A stretch of DNA of 64,000 nucleotides from Bacteroidota bacterium (lineage in GTDB: Bacteria > Bacteroidota > Bacteroidia > Chitinophagales > Saprospiraceae): NCBI GenBank assembly GCA_018222965.1, contig JAAEZH010000007.1:1-64000 (forward strand), given 5' to 3'. Below the pieces are notes generated by a model. It did not search any database. It worked only from the letters and a program-made list of their open reading frames with translations, and was not told where the DNA came from. The position numbers and the translations under genes are program-made. Shown here in pieces: positions 46,252-55,493 of this stretch (its first letter is position 1; every line of letters begins with the position of its first letter).

Positions 46252-47511
46252 ATGTCCATGCGGATCTTCCTAAAGATCATATACGAGAGTTTTGCCCAGG
46301 CCTTTCAGCAGTTGCGTGCCAATAAGCTGAGGTCCTTCTTGTCCTTATTGGGTATTACCATTGGTATTTTTTGCATTATCGGCGTACAATCTGCCGTGGA
46401 TTCGCTGGAAAACAACATTCGCGGAAGCATAGAAAAGCTGGGAGACGATGTACTTTATATCCAGAAAATGCCGTGGAATGAAGATCCCGGCCAAAACTTC
46501 TGGAAATATCAACGTCGACCCAATCCCAATTTTGAGGATTACGAAGTTATCCGGGAGAAGGTAGAATCGGCTGGCCTGGCCGATTACCACGTTTTTATTG
46601 GTGAAAAAACCATTAAGTGGAATTCGAGCAGTGTGGAAGGTGCTTTTACCCTGGCTGTTACTTTCGATTGTGCCGACCTTTTCAAGATGGAATTTGAAAA
46701 GGGACGATACCTCACTCCTTCCGAATATCACTATGGAATGAATCGGGTGGTTATTGGGCATACGGTTGCTGAAGAACTATTCGGCCCAATTGACCCGATC
46801 GGTAAGGAGGTAAAATTAATGGGCCATAAGCTCGAGGTGGTTGGTGTCATTAAGAAATCGGGCAGAGACATCATCAATGTGATGGATTTTGACGAGTCCA
46901 TCCTTTTAGGTTATAACACCGCTTCCAAGATTTCCAATATCCAAAATAATCATCCCTTTGGTTCTTCGGTCAATGTAAAAGCCGCTGATGGTGTTTCGCT
47001 GGAACAACTAAAAGACGAGCTGACCGGAGTATTGCGGGCTCACCGGCGCCTAAAGCCCCGGGAAGAAAGCGATTTTGCCTTAAACAATGTTTCCTTGCTG
47101 GCCAATATTCTGGATAACATCTTTGGTGTGATCAATCTGGCAGGCCTGGTGATTGGTATTTTCGCACTCCTTGTGGGCATGTTTTCGGTGGCCAATATTA
47201 TGTTTGTATCTGTAAAAGAACGAACGAGTATCATTGGTGTGAAAAAAGCCCTGGGTGCCAAGCGCTACATCATTCTGCTTGAATTTCTGGTAGAATCTGT
47301 CATCTTGTGTATTCTGGGGGGGATAGTCGGCCTGATCCTGATATTCTTCACGACAAAATTATTGACACAGGTACTTCCATTCGACCTGTATCTGTCTGCT
47401 GGCAATATGCTTTACGGAATAATTTGGTCTGTCGCGATTGGCGTGATCTCCGGTTTCATCCCGGCATATCAAGCGGCTAAGATGGATCCGGTGGATGCTA
47501 TCCGCTCTTAG
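46252..47511 (+). CDS. FtsX/MacB-type ABC transporter permease
   Basis: The 419-residue protein has the MacB/FtsX layout: one helix near residue 35 (LRSFLSLLGITIGIFCII), a large periplasmic domain (about 60-270) and three helices in the C-terminal third (LAGLVIGIFALLVGMFSVAN; the ESVILCILGGIVGL region; a final helix before PAYQAAKMDPVDAIRS). Such permeases pair with a separate ATPase and act in lipoprotein release, toxin export or mechanotransmission. No ATPase gene is adjacent. Its stop codon TAG is completed by the first base of the inserted fold-back element at 47511. Confidence 0.9.
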   Translation: MSMRIFLKIIYESFAQAFQQLRANKLRSFLSLLGITIGIFCIIGVQSAVDSLENNIRGSIEKLGDDVLYIQKMPWNEDPGQNFWKYQRRPNPNFEDYEVIREKVESAGLADYHVFIGEKTIKWNSSSVEGAFTLAVTFDCADLFKMEFEKGRYLTPSEYHYGMNRVVIGHTVAEELFGPIDPIGKEVKLMGHKLEVVGVIKKSGRDIINVMDFDESILLGYNTASKISNIQNNHPFGSSVNVKAADGVSLEQLKDELTGVLRAHRRLKPREESDFALNNVSLLANILDNIFGVINLAGLVIGIFALLVGMFSVANIMFVSVKERTSIIGVKKALGAKRYIILLEFLVESVILCILGGIVGLILIFFTTKLLTQVLPFDLYLSAGNMLYGIIWSVAIGVISGFIPAYQAAKMDPVDAIRS

Positions 47512-47670
47512 AGCCTGTTTAAAATTCCCTCAATGGCATTAAATCGGCTGATTTTGTCTCTTTCGGCGTTAAATTTTTCGCTGAATTGCCCGCATTCAAC
47601 TGCAAAATTTGCCTTGTAAGACTCAAAATTAACTCGATTGCAGCTCATCAGGGAAAATTTAAACAGGCTC
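47511..47670. mobile_element. Fold-back MITE-like element with TTA duplication
   Basis: The ends GAGCCTGTTTAAAATTCCCT (left) and the reverse complement of GAGCCTGTTTAAATTTTCCCT (right) are near-perfect inverted repeats, and the inside also pairs imperfectly over its length. TTA flanks both sides (47508-47510 and 47671-47673), as expected for a 3-bp target duplication. The element has no gene. The ends resemble those of some IS5-family elements, so trans-mobilisation is plausible. Confidence 0.8.
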
Positions 47671-48693
47671 TTAATGTTGCTTTCCGTTCTCTATTACTAC
47701 CGGATTATACCGTTGCACAAATTCACGCATTTCATCGATCATAGCGGGTGAGCCAATGGCAATGGTTACACGTTGGTGCAATTCTGTTGGTTTGATATCC
47801 AGTATACGTTGCAACTGGCAGGTCATGGCTTTTCCTCCCGCTTGTTCTACTACAAAAGCTAAGGGATTGCATTCATACAACAGTCGCAATTTACCATTAG
47901 GGTATTTCCGGGTATTTGGATAGAGGAAGATGCCACCCTGGAAAAGCATACGGTGCACATCAGACACCATGGAGCCAATGTATCGAAGACGCAGGTTCAT
48001 GTCGCTGCAATAATCAATATAGCGGCGCATCTCCACATCAAATTTCAGGTAATAGCCCTGGTTAACGGAATAATAGCGACCACTGTCAGGAATTTTGATA
48101 TCCTTGTGGGAAAGGCAAAATTCTCCGATAGAAGGATCAAGTGTAAATCCGTTAACACCGCGTCCGGTGGTATAGACCAGCAGGGTAGAAGTGCCATAGA
48201 GGACATAACCGGCGGCTACGAGTTCCGTGCCTGCTTGCAGGAAATCCTCCAGTTGACAGGCAACTTTAGAATCGGATACCCGGCGATAAATACCAAAGAT
48301 TGTTCCTACCGAAACATTTACATCAATATTGGAAGAACCGTCGAGCGGATCAAATACCACTACGTATTTGGAGGGCTTTTTGCCAATTCCCTGGAGGGGA
48401 ACAAAAGTTTCGTCTTCTTCCGAAGCGATACCGGCACATTCGCCGCTGTTTTTCAGGCAGGAAATAAGTTTTTCGTTGGCGTAAAGGTCCAGTTTTTGGA
48501 CGGTGTCTCCAGAGCTGTTGGCAGAATCTGCTACGCCAAGGATATTGACCAGTCCGGCTTTGTTTACTTCCCGATTGACAATTTTGGCAGCAACTCCAAT
48601 ATCACGGAGCAGACTTGTAAGCTCACCGGTGGCATAAGGGAAATCCTTCTCCCGTCGAAGGATGAATTCGTCTAGGGTGACTATTCGATTCAT
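47671..48693 (-). CDS. fbp: Class I fructose-1,6-bisphosphatase
   Basis: The 340-residue gluconeogenic enzyme hydrolyses fructose-1,6-bisphosphate. The metal site is seen as EEDETFVP and FDPLDGSSNIDVNVSVGT, and the substrate segment as YIGSMVSDVHRMLFQGG, with KLRLLYECNPLAF late in the protein. Everything needed for activity is present. Its TAA stop is read from the TTA that forms the right target duplication of the fold-back element. A TACTTTTG box on the minus strand at 48873-48880 could be its promoter, with a leader of about 180 bp. Confidence 0.96.
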   Translation of the reverse strand: MNRIVTLDEFILRREKDFPYATGELTSLLRDIGVAAKIVNREVNKAGLVNILGVADSANSSGDTVQKLDLYANEKLISCLKNSGECAGIASEEDETFVPLQGIGKKPSKYVVVFDPLDGSSNIDVNVSVGTIFGIYRRVSDSKVACQLEDFLQAGTELVAAGYVLYGTSTLLVYTTGRGVNGFTLDPSIGEFCLSHKDIKIPDSGRYYSVNQGYYLKFDVEMRRYIDYCSDMNLRLRYIGSMVSDVHRMLFQGGIFLYPNTRKYPNGKLRLLYECNPLAFVVEQAGGKAMTCQLQRILDIKPTELHQRVTIAIGSPAMIDEMREFVQRYNPVVIENGKQH

Positions 48694-48997
48694 GTAGAAA
48701 TAATTGGTCTAAAACGGTTTGCCTAATCCATAGGCCCCGTTTTGTGTTTAAGAGATATTTTGATTAAAATCTCCTATTGGTTTTGGCTTTATAACGCAAA
48801 CGAAGTGCAACATGCAAGAATGCGAATCCTGTGCATTATTACTATATGTTCAACTTCGCCTTTGGTGTATGACAAAAGTAAGAAATCCTCCTTCCCCGAA
48901 AGGGAATTAAAAACTTTAGTTTGATAAATGGTGTTGGGATTGGGAATATTTGTGTTCAAACTGCCAATCTCCCGGCATTGATTACCTTTGCATTTGC
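48694..48997. promoter_or_regulatory. Divergent promoter region fbp / ABC exporter
   Basis: The minus strand carries TACTTTTG at 48873-48880 (toward fbp). The plus strand carries TACCTTTG at 48983-48990, only 7 bp before the ATG of the exporter, which suggests a nearly leaderless message. TTCCCCGAAAGGGAA at 48892 has the same TTC-stem-GAAA-stem shape as the dispersed motif. No gene seen. Confidence 0.45.
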
Positions 48998-50797
48998 ATG
49001 AAAGAACTCGCCGTACTCAATAAATTTTTTGTCAAATACCGCTGGCATTTCCTCTTGGGAATCCTTTTTGTATCTGCGTCCAATTATTTTAGGGTATTAC
49101 AACCTCAGATGATTCGGGAGGCGCTGGATTTGGTATTTGAGAATATTGCCATGTACCGCCAACTCGATGGCTTTGACCTGCAGGCAGAAATGTATGGTCA
49201 AATTGGCCTCATCTTATTTTACTTTGGTTTACTGGTCGTTTTGCTGGCTGTCATGATGGGTATATTTATGTATTTCATGCGGCAGACCATAATCGTTATG
49301 TCCAGGCTTATTGAGTACGATATGCGGAAAGAGATTTTCGCCCATTACGAAAAATTGACTCTCGCTTTTTACAAGCGAAATAATACAGGCGATCTGATGT
49401 CGCGGGTTACCGAAGATGTATCTAAGGTGCGCATGTATCTGGGACCTGCGGTACTTTACGGGATAAACCTGGTATCTCTATTTGTGTTGGTGATTTATTC
49501 CATGCTAAATGTGAGCGTGGAGCTTACGCTATACAGTTTGGCACCATTGCCTTTGCTTTCCTTGTCGATCTATTATGTCTCCAATTTGATCAATAAACGA
49601 TCAACGGTCATCCAGCAACAGCTGGCACATCTCAATTCGATTTCTCAGGAAGTATACAGTGGTATTCGGGTGGTTAAGTCTTATGTGCAGGAGCGCTTTA
49701 TGGGCAAATACTTTTCGGATGAAAGCGAAGCCTATAAAGAAAAGGCAATGGAGTTGGCCAAAGTGAATGCGCTCTTTTTCCCCACCATGCTGTTGCTGAT
49801 TGGGGCCAGTACGGTCATTACTGTATATATCGGTGGCTTGCAGGTGGTATCGGGGAAAATCACGCCGGGTAATATTCTGGAGTTTGTCCTTTATGTAAAT
49901 ATGCTTACCTGGCCGGTGACGGCGATTGGGTGGATTGCTTCTATTATTCAACAGGCCGCTGCTTCCCAAAAGCGAATCAACGAATTCCTGGAAACAGAAC
50001 CGGATCTCTCATCAACTATTGTGGAGGATATTACCTTCAACGGGAAAGTTGCTTTCGAAAATGTACGATTCGTTTATCCGGATACAGGTATTGAGGCTAT
50101 TAAAGATATTAGCTTTACACTGGAGCCCGGGCAGAAAATGGCGGTAATTGGTCGCACTGGTTCCGGAAAAAGTACGCTGGCTGATCTCCTGGTGAGAATG
50201 TATGATCCTACCGAAGGCCAAATTACCATTGATGGCAGAGCCCTGCCGGCACATGATCTGGATAACCTTCGAAGACGAATAGGATACGTTCCTCAGGATA
50301 TCTTTTTGTTTTCCGATACGGTTTATAACAACATCCGCTTTGGAAAGAGGAATGCCACAAATCAGGAAATCGAAGATGTTACCAAAGCAGCAGCCGTTTA
50401 TGAAGATATTGATGCCTTGCCCGAGCGATTTGAAACTATGGTAGGGGAGCGGGGTGTAACTTTATCCGGCGGACAGAAACAAAGGGTTTCTATCGCCAGA
50501 GCACTGATAAAACGACCGGATATTGTCATTTTGGATGATTGCCTGTCAGCTGTGGATACCAATACAGAAAAGCAAATTCTGGGCTTTTTAAATGAGGAAC
50601 TATCCGGTGTTACAGCCATTATTATTACCCACCGAATTTACTCCCTGCTGGAATTTGACAAGATTATCGTCCTCGAGGATGGCCGCATAGCTGAATCCGG
50701 AACCCACCAGGAACTTTTGCAGAATAACGGCTATTATGCAGAGCTCTTCGAAAAACAACAGGCCGAGGATGTTTCCGAATCCGGAACAGCCTCATAA
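48998..50797 (+). CDS. ABC exporter with Asp at the catalytic Glu position
   Basis: The 599-residue fused exporter has six membrane helices (about 15-310) and an ATPase domain with Walker A GRTGSGKST and signature LSGGQKQR. Its Walker B reads VILDDCLSAVD: the residue after the Walker B Asp is Asp, not the usual catalytic Glu. This substitution is typical of the subunit carrying the degenerate ATP site in heterodimeric exporters such as BmrC. A partner subunit is therefore expected, but none is adjacent. I place the start at ATG 48998, since the upstream frame is cysteine-rich and overlaps the promoter box. Cargo unknown. Confidence 0.9.
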   Translation: MKELAVLNKFFVKYRWHFLLGILFVSASNYFRVLQPQMIREALDLVFENIAMYRQLDGFDLQAEMYGQIGLILFYFGLLVVLLAVMMGIFMYFMRQTIIVMSRLIEYDMRKEIFAHYEKLTLAFYKRNNTGDLMSRVTEDVSKVRMYLGPAVLYGINLVSLFVLVIYSMLNVSVELTLYSLAPLPLLSLSIYYVSNLINKRSTVIQQQLAHLNSISQEVYSGIRVVKSYVQERFMGKYFSDESEAYKEKAMELAKVNALFFPTMLLLIGASTVITVYIGGLQVVSGKITPGNILEFVLYVNMLTWPVTAIGWIASIIQQAAASQKRINEFLETEPDLSSTIVEDITFNGKVAFENVRFVYPDTGIEAIKDISFTLEPGQKMAVIGRTGSGKSTLADLLVRMYDPTEGQITIDGRALPAHDLDNLRRRIGYVPQDIFLFSDTVYNNIRFGKRNATNQEIEDVTKAAAVYEDIDALPERFETMVGERGVTLSGGQKQRVSIARALIKRPDIVILDDCLSAVDTNTEKQILGFLNEELSGVTAIIITHRIYSLLEFDKIIVLEDGRIAESGTHQELLQNNGYYAELFEKQQAEDVSESGTAS

Positions 50798-50841
50798 AAC
50801 AACTATCTGGTCCTTTAGTTTGGGGATTCTTCTCGAATTTT

Positions 50842-50870
50842 TTGAATTCTGACTGAATGTTTTACATTTG
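50842..50870 (+). promoter_or_regulatory. Bacteroidota-type promoter of the PUR gene
   Basis: TTG at 50842-50844 and TACATTTG at 50863-50870 are separated by 18 bp, matching the TTG / TAnnTTTG sigma-A promoter of Bacteroidota. The predicted leader is about 70 bp. Confidence 0.68.
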
Positions 50871-50947
50871 TAGGGAGAGCCTGTCCTGGATGAACTGAAA
50901 AACACCGGCAGGATAACACCCTTATTAATAACTAAATCCGGAATAAA

Positions 50948-51373
50948 GTGGATAACGAGAGAAATCAGCGGCGTTTCGAAAGTGTATTTTCGACGAAGGT
51001 ACGGGCAGGCAAACGCCGGACATATTTCTTTGACGTACGTCAAACGAAAGGGGATGATTACTACTTAACACTCACGGAGAGCACCAAGAAGTTTAATTCT
51101 GACGGGTATGACCGTCACAAGATCTTTTTGTACAAAGAAGATTTTAATCGCTTTTTGGATTCTCTGCAGGAGGCAATTAACCATGTAAAAACAGAGTTGC
51201 TCCCTGATTATGACTACGACGAATTTACACGTCGGCAGGAAGAGTGGGAAAAGCGTCAGGCAGAAGAAGATGCAATGGAAGGTGAAAATGATGACGCAGA
51301 TGCAGTAGTGGAGAGCGGATCATCCGGGTCTTCAAAAAAAAGCATCGAGTCTGAAGATGATATCTCCTGGTAA
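50948..51373 (+). CDS. PUR-family DNA/RNA-binding protein (DUF3276)
   Basis: The 141-residue protein begins with the PUR repeat pattern ESVFSTKVRAGKRRTYFFDV, then DYYLTLTESTKKF and KIFLYKEDFNRFLDSL. DUF3276 proteins are widespread in Bacteroidota and fold as single-stranded nucleic acid-binding PUR domains. The last 50 residues are acidic and Ser-rich, probably disordered. Translation appears to start at the GTG at 50948, because no in-frame ATG precedes the domain; this is unusual among its neighbours. It has its own promoter and terminator. Confidence 0.92.
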   Translation: MDNERNQRRFESVFSTKVRAGKRRTYFFDVRQTKGDDYYLTLTESTKKFNSDGYDRHKIFLYKEDFNRFLDSLQEAINHVKTELLPDYDYDEFTRRQEEWEKRQAEEDAMEGENDDADAVVESGSSGSSKKSIESEDDISW

Positions 51374-51401
51374 AACGGGAGTATTACAAAATACCAAAAA
51401 T

Positions 51402-51437
51402 AAAAAGCCGCTGATACAATCGTATTAGCGGCTTTTT
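51402..51437 (+). terminator. Intrinsic terminator
   Basis: AAAAAGCCGCTGATAC pairs with GTATTAGCGGCTTTTT (one G-T pair) around AATC, just after the PUR gene. The symmetric A/T tails would also stop transcripts from the small lipoprotein gene on the minus strand. Confidence 0.93.
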
Positions 51438-51477
51438 CTATTCCTTTAAGTGTTGGTTTTTCTAACGCAATTTGCGG

Positions 51478-51624
51478 CTATTCGCAAATTTCTACAGCGG
51501 CTACCGGAGCCTCCTGATCAACAAAACCGGCATCGGTCATGCCATAACAACCATACTTGGGAGCACAGGAAGCGAAAACAGAAGCGAGAACGGCAACAGC
51601 ACAAAACAAACGAATGAGTTTCAT
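51478..51624 (-). CDS. Small lipoprotein
   Basis: A 48-codon frame starts MKLIRLFCAVAVLAS and continues VFASCAPKYGCYG, giving a clean lipoprotein signal with lipobox FASC and a mature part of only 30 residues holding two further cysteines. It ends in EICE. The signal quality and the terminator just beyond its 3' end (51402-51437) support a real gene. Short lipoproteins of this type are common in Bacteroidota; the function is unknown. Confidence 0.75.
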   Translation of the reverse strand: MKLIRLFCAVAVLASVFASCAPKYGCYGMTDAGFVDQEAPVAAVEICE

Positions 51625-51802
51625 GGGAAATGGATTTTACTGTGATTAAAATGTAGAATCCTCTATATGCTTCTGATTGTTTTGTGAAGAATGATCTAAA
51701 TACGAAATGGGCTGGAGCAATATTGTGTGCGACTGCTAATTTTTTAATAAATATTCCCAATAAGTTTTAGTTCCATTTGCTCCAGGGGGGTATTCAACCG
51801 GC

Positions 51803-53908
51803 TTAGTAGCTTCCAAAATACCTTCTCAAAAACCATTCGCCTCCCAAAAGCAGGATAAGAATCAAAAAGATCCATTTGAGATCAATGAGCGGTCTGGTTC
51901 GGGTCGATTCGTAAATAACCGGTTTAACGGTGTCTCTGTTTCGAATTGATTCTTCAATGCTCGCCAACTGGTCCGGATACACCGTTTGACCGCCCAATTC
52001 CTGGCTCAACAAACGAAGCAAGCCGTGGTCAGCAGTAGTTTGAAACAACTCCAACTGAATGGGTTGTACACTAAACTGACCGGCGGCAGTAAGATTTTGG
52101 CCGTCCAATAGGGCGCGACCATTAAAGGAATAATTGCCCACCGCCAGGTTGCCTGCGTCAAGCGTGTAAGCTTCTGCCGTTTTATCAAAGGTGAAGTTGA
52201 ATTGACGACCAGCTTCATCTGTAATGGTCAGACTTACGTCCGGATCATTGATGCGCTGGAAGGATTCATTGTATAATTCGGCATCCAATTGCACTGTCTC
52301 ATTCTCATCAAAGATGTTCTTTGCCGGACGAATCCGAAAACGCCGTTTGTCTTCTTTTACACTTAGGTATTGAACCGACTTTTGCACGAGTTCATTAAAA
52401 GCTTCGTGGTTTTTGTTTTGCAGAAAATCAAAGAGCCTCCATTTCCAAATACCTTCGGCACTTAGTACACCGGTTTTGATTCCGTCTGCTTCGCCAAAAG
52501 TCAGCAGGGGATAGGCCGTGCTAACCTTGCCAATGCGTTGATTCAGAAATGCTTGTCCGGCACTGCCAGCCTGAAATTCCCCGAAAGGGGCAATGAGTGG
52601 CGGAAAAACAGGAAGCTGGTTCCGGAGATTTTCACTGATGGTAAAAAGCGAAAAACCCGGATCGATGGCGGCTTGTACATCATTGGTATTTTGCCCGTCT
52701 GCATTGATCTGCAGGATCGACTGGCTGCTATTCAGAATATTGGTGTTGGTTTGACTACCGACCACAAACAGACGAGCCGTTTTATTCTCATTCAATTGGC
52801 GGATAATCTCATTTCCCTGTCCGCCCGAAGCCGGTATTTGGTGCAGAATGACAAAGTCATAGGCAGCGAGGTTTAGCCCGCCGGTTTTTCCCAGGTAAGC
52901 GGTTTCTACCTCGTAGTTTCGGTTGGCAGTGATCGCTGATCGAAATGCCGCCAAATCCGGATGCGGTGCTTTTGCCAGGATCAGGATTTGCTGGCGGGCG
53001 TCCAATACATCCAGGAATATATCGCGGCTGTTATTGGCCGTACTCGCTTCCCCGGCGATGGTATTTAAACTCACGCGATAGCGTTGTACACCAGCCTGAT
53101 CGGCATCCAGGATAATTTCCCGGGTATCAAAATAGTCGGCCTGATTGATATTAACCGGCTGGCGTTGTAAAATTTTCGCCTGTCCGTTTTCAATTTTTGA
53201 GATTACCAATTGGCTGGAAGAGCCGGCAGCATTAATCGCCGAAATATCTATTTGTACACTGAAACGATCTCCCAGATAGGCAATCTGATTGTTGAATACC
53301 CGCTTCAGGATAAGGTCTTTTTTGGGGATGGTATCTCCCAGTGGAACCGTGTAAACCGGGGCACCTAATCGAGTTGCCTGGTATAAAGGATTGCTCCCCT
53401 GGTTGTAAATCCCGTCGGTCGTCATTATGACAGCTCCCAGGTTTTGAGTCGAATAAGTATCGTAGATATATTGGAGCGCTTCAGAAAGGTTACTGGATTT
53501 ATCCGGAAACGTAAAGTCTGTACCACTGCGCACCTCGCTTCCAAAAGCCAGATTTACAATTTCATATTCGTCGCCCAGTCGTTCACTCAGGCCGGCCCAG
53601 CTTTGCTGCAACTCATTTCTTGATAAGGAATCCGTAACGGCAGCAACAGATTCTGAGGCATCTTGTGCAAAAACCAAAATGGGCTTACGGATTTCCTGAT
53701 CACTGGATTTCAATAGAGGAGACAATAGCAGTATGGCCAGCAAACTCACGGTTAGAAACCGCAGTATAGCCATTAGCGGATTTACCCAGCGAGGCGCATC
53801 CTTAAACTTATCGCTTCGGTAGTATAGGAATGCGGCATATAGCAATCCCGCTAAAATGCATCCCAGTAAATACCAGGTTGGATATTGAAAACTGATACTC
53901 TCCATCAA
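51803..53908 (-). CDS. Membrane protein with VWA-like periplasmic region
   Basis: The 701-residue protein has two N-terminal membrane helices (about 12-30 and 45-65) and one near the C terminus (LKWIFLILILLLGGEWFL), leaving about 600 residues in the periplasm. Residues about 75-200 resemble a VWA fold (PILVFAQDASESV, AVIMTTDGIYNQGS). Further Ig-like beta domains follow (about 205-300 and 520-620). This layout matches the BatA/BatB-related membrane proteins of Bacteroidota, but the MIDAS DxSxS reads DASES and no bat genes are adjacent. Role unknown, possibly envelope stress or complex assembly. Confidence 0.8.
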   Translation of the reverse strand: MMESISFQYPTWYLLGCILAGLLYAAFLYYRSDKFKDAPRWVNPLMAILRFLTVSLLAILLLSPLLKSSDQEIRKPILVFAQDASESVAAVTDSLSRNELQQSWAGLSERLGDEYEIVNLAFGSEVRSGTDFTFPDKSSNLSEALQYIYDTYSTQNLGAVIMTTDGIYNQGSNPLYQATRLGAPVYTVPLGDTIPKKDLILKRVFNNQIAYLGDRFSVQIDISAINAAGSSSQLVISKIENGQAKILQRQPVNINQADYFDTREIILDADQAGVQRYRVSLNTIAGEASTANNSRDIFLDVLDARQQILILAKAPHPDLAAFRSAITANRNYEVETAYLGKTGGLNLAAYDFVILHQIPASGGQGNEIIRQLNENKTARLFVVGSQTNTNILNSSQSILQINADGQNTNDVQAAIDPGFSLFTISENLRNQLPVFPPLIAPFGEFQAGSAGQAFLNQRIGKVSTAYPLLTFGEADGIKTGVLSAEGIWKWRLFDFLQNKNHEAFNELVQKSVQYLSVKEDKRRFRIRPAKNIFDENETVQLDAELYNESFQRINDPDVSLTITDEAGRQFNFTFDKTAEAYTLDAGNLAVGNYSFNGRALLDGQNLTAAGQFSVQPIQLELFQTTADHGLLRLLSQELGGQTVYPDQLASIEESIRNRDTVKPVIYESTRTRPLIDLKWIFLILILLLGGEWFLRRYFGSY

Positions 53909-54209
53909 GACCTCTTAACTGCTTTTAATAATTAAGAATTAAGAATTAAGAATTTTGAATTCTACATTCCTCATTCCTCATTCCTCTCAACACAAGCGCC
54001 GCAAAATAAGAATTGTTATGCAAACGGGCATTTTTAAATGTCAAAGTCCGCATGCGGTGGCGGCTTTCGCCGAATGCATGTATATATATGGTGTATACTG
54101 TGACAAAGGATTTGAATCTGTCGCCTTGCTGCAAAACTAAATTCCTCTATTTTTCGTTCTTTTGGGGATGATATGTGGAGATGCCCTTTGGCAGGAAAAA
54201 AATTGAATT
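53909..54209. repeat. Divergent gap with an 8-unit heptamer array
   Basis: From 53931 to 53986 eight 7-bp units run without a phase break: ATTAAGA three times, ATTTTGA, ATTCTAC, then ATTCCTC three times. All begin with ATT. A TTCGSCGAAAGSC motif copy is at 54066 (minus orientation). The rest of the gap shows no gene. Confidence 0.85.
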
Positions 54210-55493
54210 ATGACCCGTTTTTTCATAGTAGCTTTTTTTGCACTTTTCTTTAAGGTAGCGGATGCGAATGCCGCCTATATTCTGATTCCGATGGATGAAG
54301 AAAGTCAGTTAAACCACCTGAAAGCTTACGGCATTACGTATTGGGTGCTGGAAAATGGGGTGGAAGCCTGGTGGTTGCTAAATTACCGTGGCGGAAGTTT
54401 TGCTTTCAGACACAATGTAGTCTTCGAAAAAGAGTGTAAAACGAGAGGTGTTAGTTATGAGGTGATTCCGGATGCCGGACTCAACCAGATTCTCAACCAG
54501 ATAGCCGATCCGGAAGTCAACCAGGAAGCAGTTAAGCTGGAGGTTCCTCCCAAGATAGCGGTCTATACTCCCGATTTCAATGCACGGGGAGAAAAAATTC
54601 AACCCTGGGATGATGCCGTAACTCTGGTGCTGACTTATGCCGAAATTCCTTACGAGACAATTTACGATGACGACGTATTATCGGATCGGTTGATAGAATT
54701 TGACTGGCTTCACCTGCACCATGAAGACTTTACCGGGCAATATGGCCGTTTCTATCGCAGTTTCCACAATTTTGCCTGGTATAAAGAAAATCAGGAACGG
54801 ATGGAAGGCCTGGCCGAAAAGCATGGGTTTGCCAAAGTATCCCAGTTGAAACTGGCTGTGGTCAAAAAGATTCAGGAATATGTGGTTGGCGGCGGATTTA
54901 TGTTTGCCATGTGTTCGGCAACCGATACTTATGATATTGCGCTGGCAGCCGAAGGCTTGGATATTTGCGCCCATTATTACGATGGCGACGGACCGGATCC
55001 TACCGCTCAGGAAAAACTGGACTTTTCGAAAACTTTTGCCTTTAAAAACTTTGAATTGACCCGCAATCCGCTGGAATACGAATTCTCTTCCATCGATCAT
55101 CAAAGAGGCCGAAATGTACCCGCTGACCAGGATTATTTTACCCTCTTCGATTTCTCAGCTAAATGGGATCCGGTGCCTACTATGCTAACCCAAAACCATA
55201 CCCGCACGGTCAAAGGTTTTATGGGGCAAACAACCGCATTCCGGAAACAACATATCAAATCGAATGTGCTGATTTTGGGAGAAAACAAACCAGCCGATGA
55301 GGCACGGTACATTCACGGTACTTTTGGGGAAGGAACCTGGACATTCTACGGCGGCCACGATCCGGAAGATTACAGACACTTTGTAAACGATCCCGAAACA
55401 GACCTCAACCTGCATCCTAACTCTCCAGGTTATCGGTTGATTCTGAATAATGTACTTTTCCCGGCAGCCAAAAAGAAAAAGCGTAAAACCTAA
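54210..55493 (+). CDS. Conserved exported protein (often labelled asparagine synthetase B)
   Basis: The 427-residue protein has a signal peptide and a well-conserved body: ILIPMDEESQLNHLKAYG, WWLLNYRGGSF, IAVYTPD, PWDDAVTLVLTYAEIPY, WLHLHHEDFTGQYG and GGGFMFAMCSATDTYDIAL. I recognise this family from many Bacteroidota genomes, where it is often named asparagine synthetase B. I see neither the Ntn glutaminase domain nor the PP-loop ATP motif of AsnB, so the name is not justified. The order of segments is compatible with a class I glutamine-amidotransferase-like (ThuA-like) fold, which is inference. The basic tail KKKKRK ends the protein. Confidence 0.75.
   Translation: MTRFFIVAFFALFFKVADANAAYILIPMDEESQLNHLKAYGITYWVLENGVEAWWLLNYRGGSFAFRHNVVFEKECKTRGVSYEVIPDAGLNQILNQIADPEVNQEAVKLEVPPKIAVYTPDFNARGEKIQPWDDAVTLVLTYAEIPYETIYDDDVLSDRLIEFDWLHLHHEDFTGQYGRFYRSFHNFAWYKENQERMEGLAEKHGFAKVSQLKLAVVKKIQEYVVGGGFMFAMCSATDTYDIALAAEGLDICAHYYDGDGPDPTAQEKLDFSKTFAFKNFELTRNPLEYEFSSIDHQRGRNVPADQDYFTLFDFSAKWDPVPTMLTQNHTRTVKGFMGQTTAFRKQHIKSNVLILGENKPADEARYIHGTFGEGTWTFYGGHDPEDYRHFVNDPETDLNLHPNSPGYRLILNNVLFPAAKKKKRKT

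Noticed and set aside
54210-55493. Asparagine synthetase B
   Set aside because: No glutaminase N-terminal Cys domain and no PP-loop ATP motif; it has a signal peptide.
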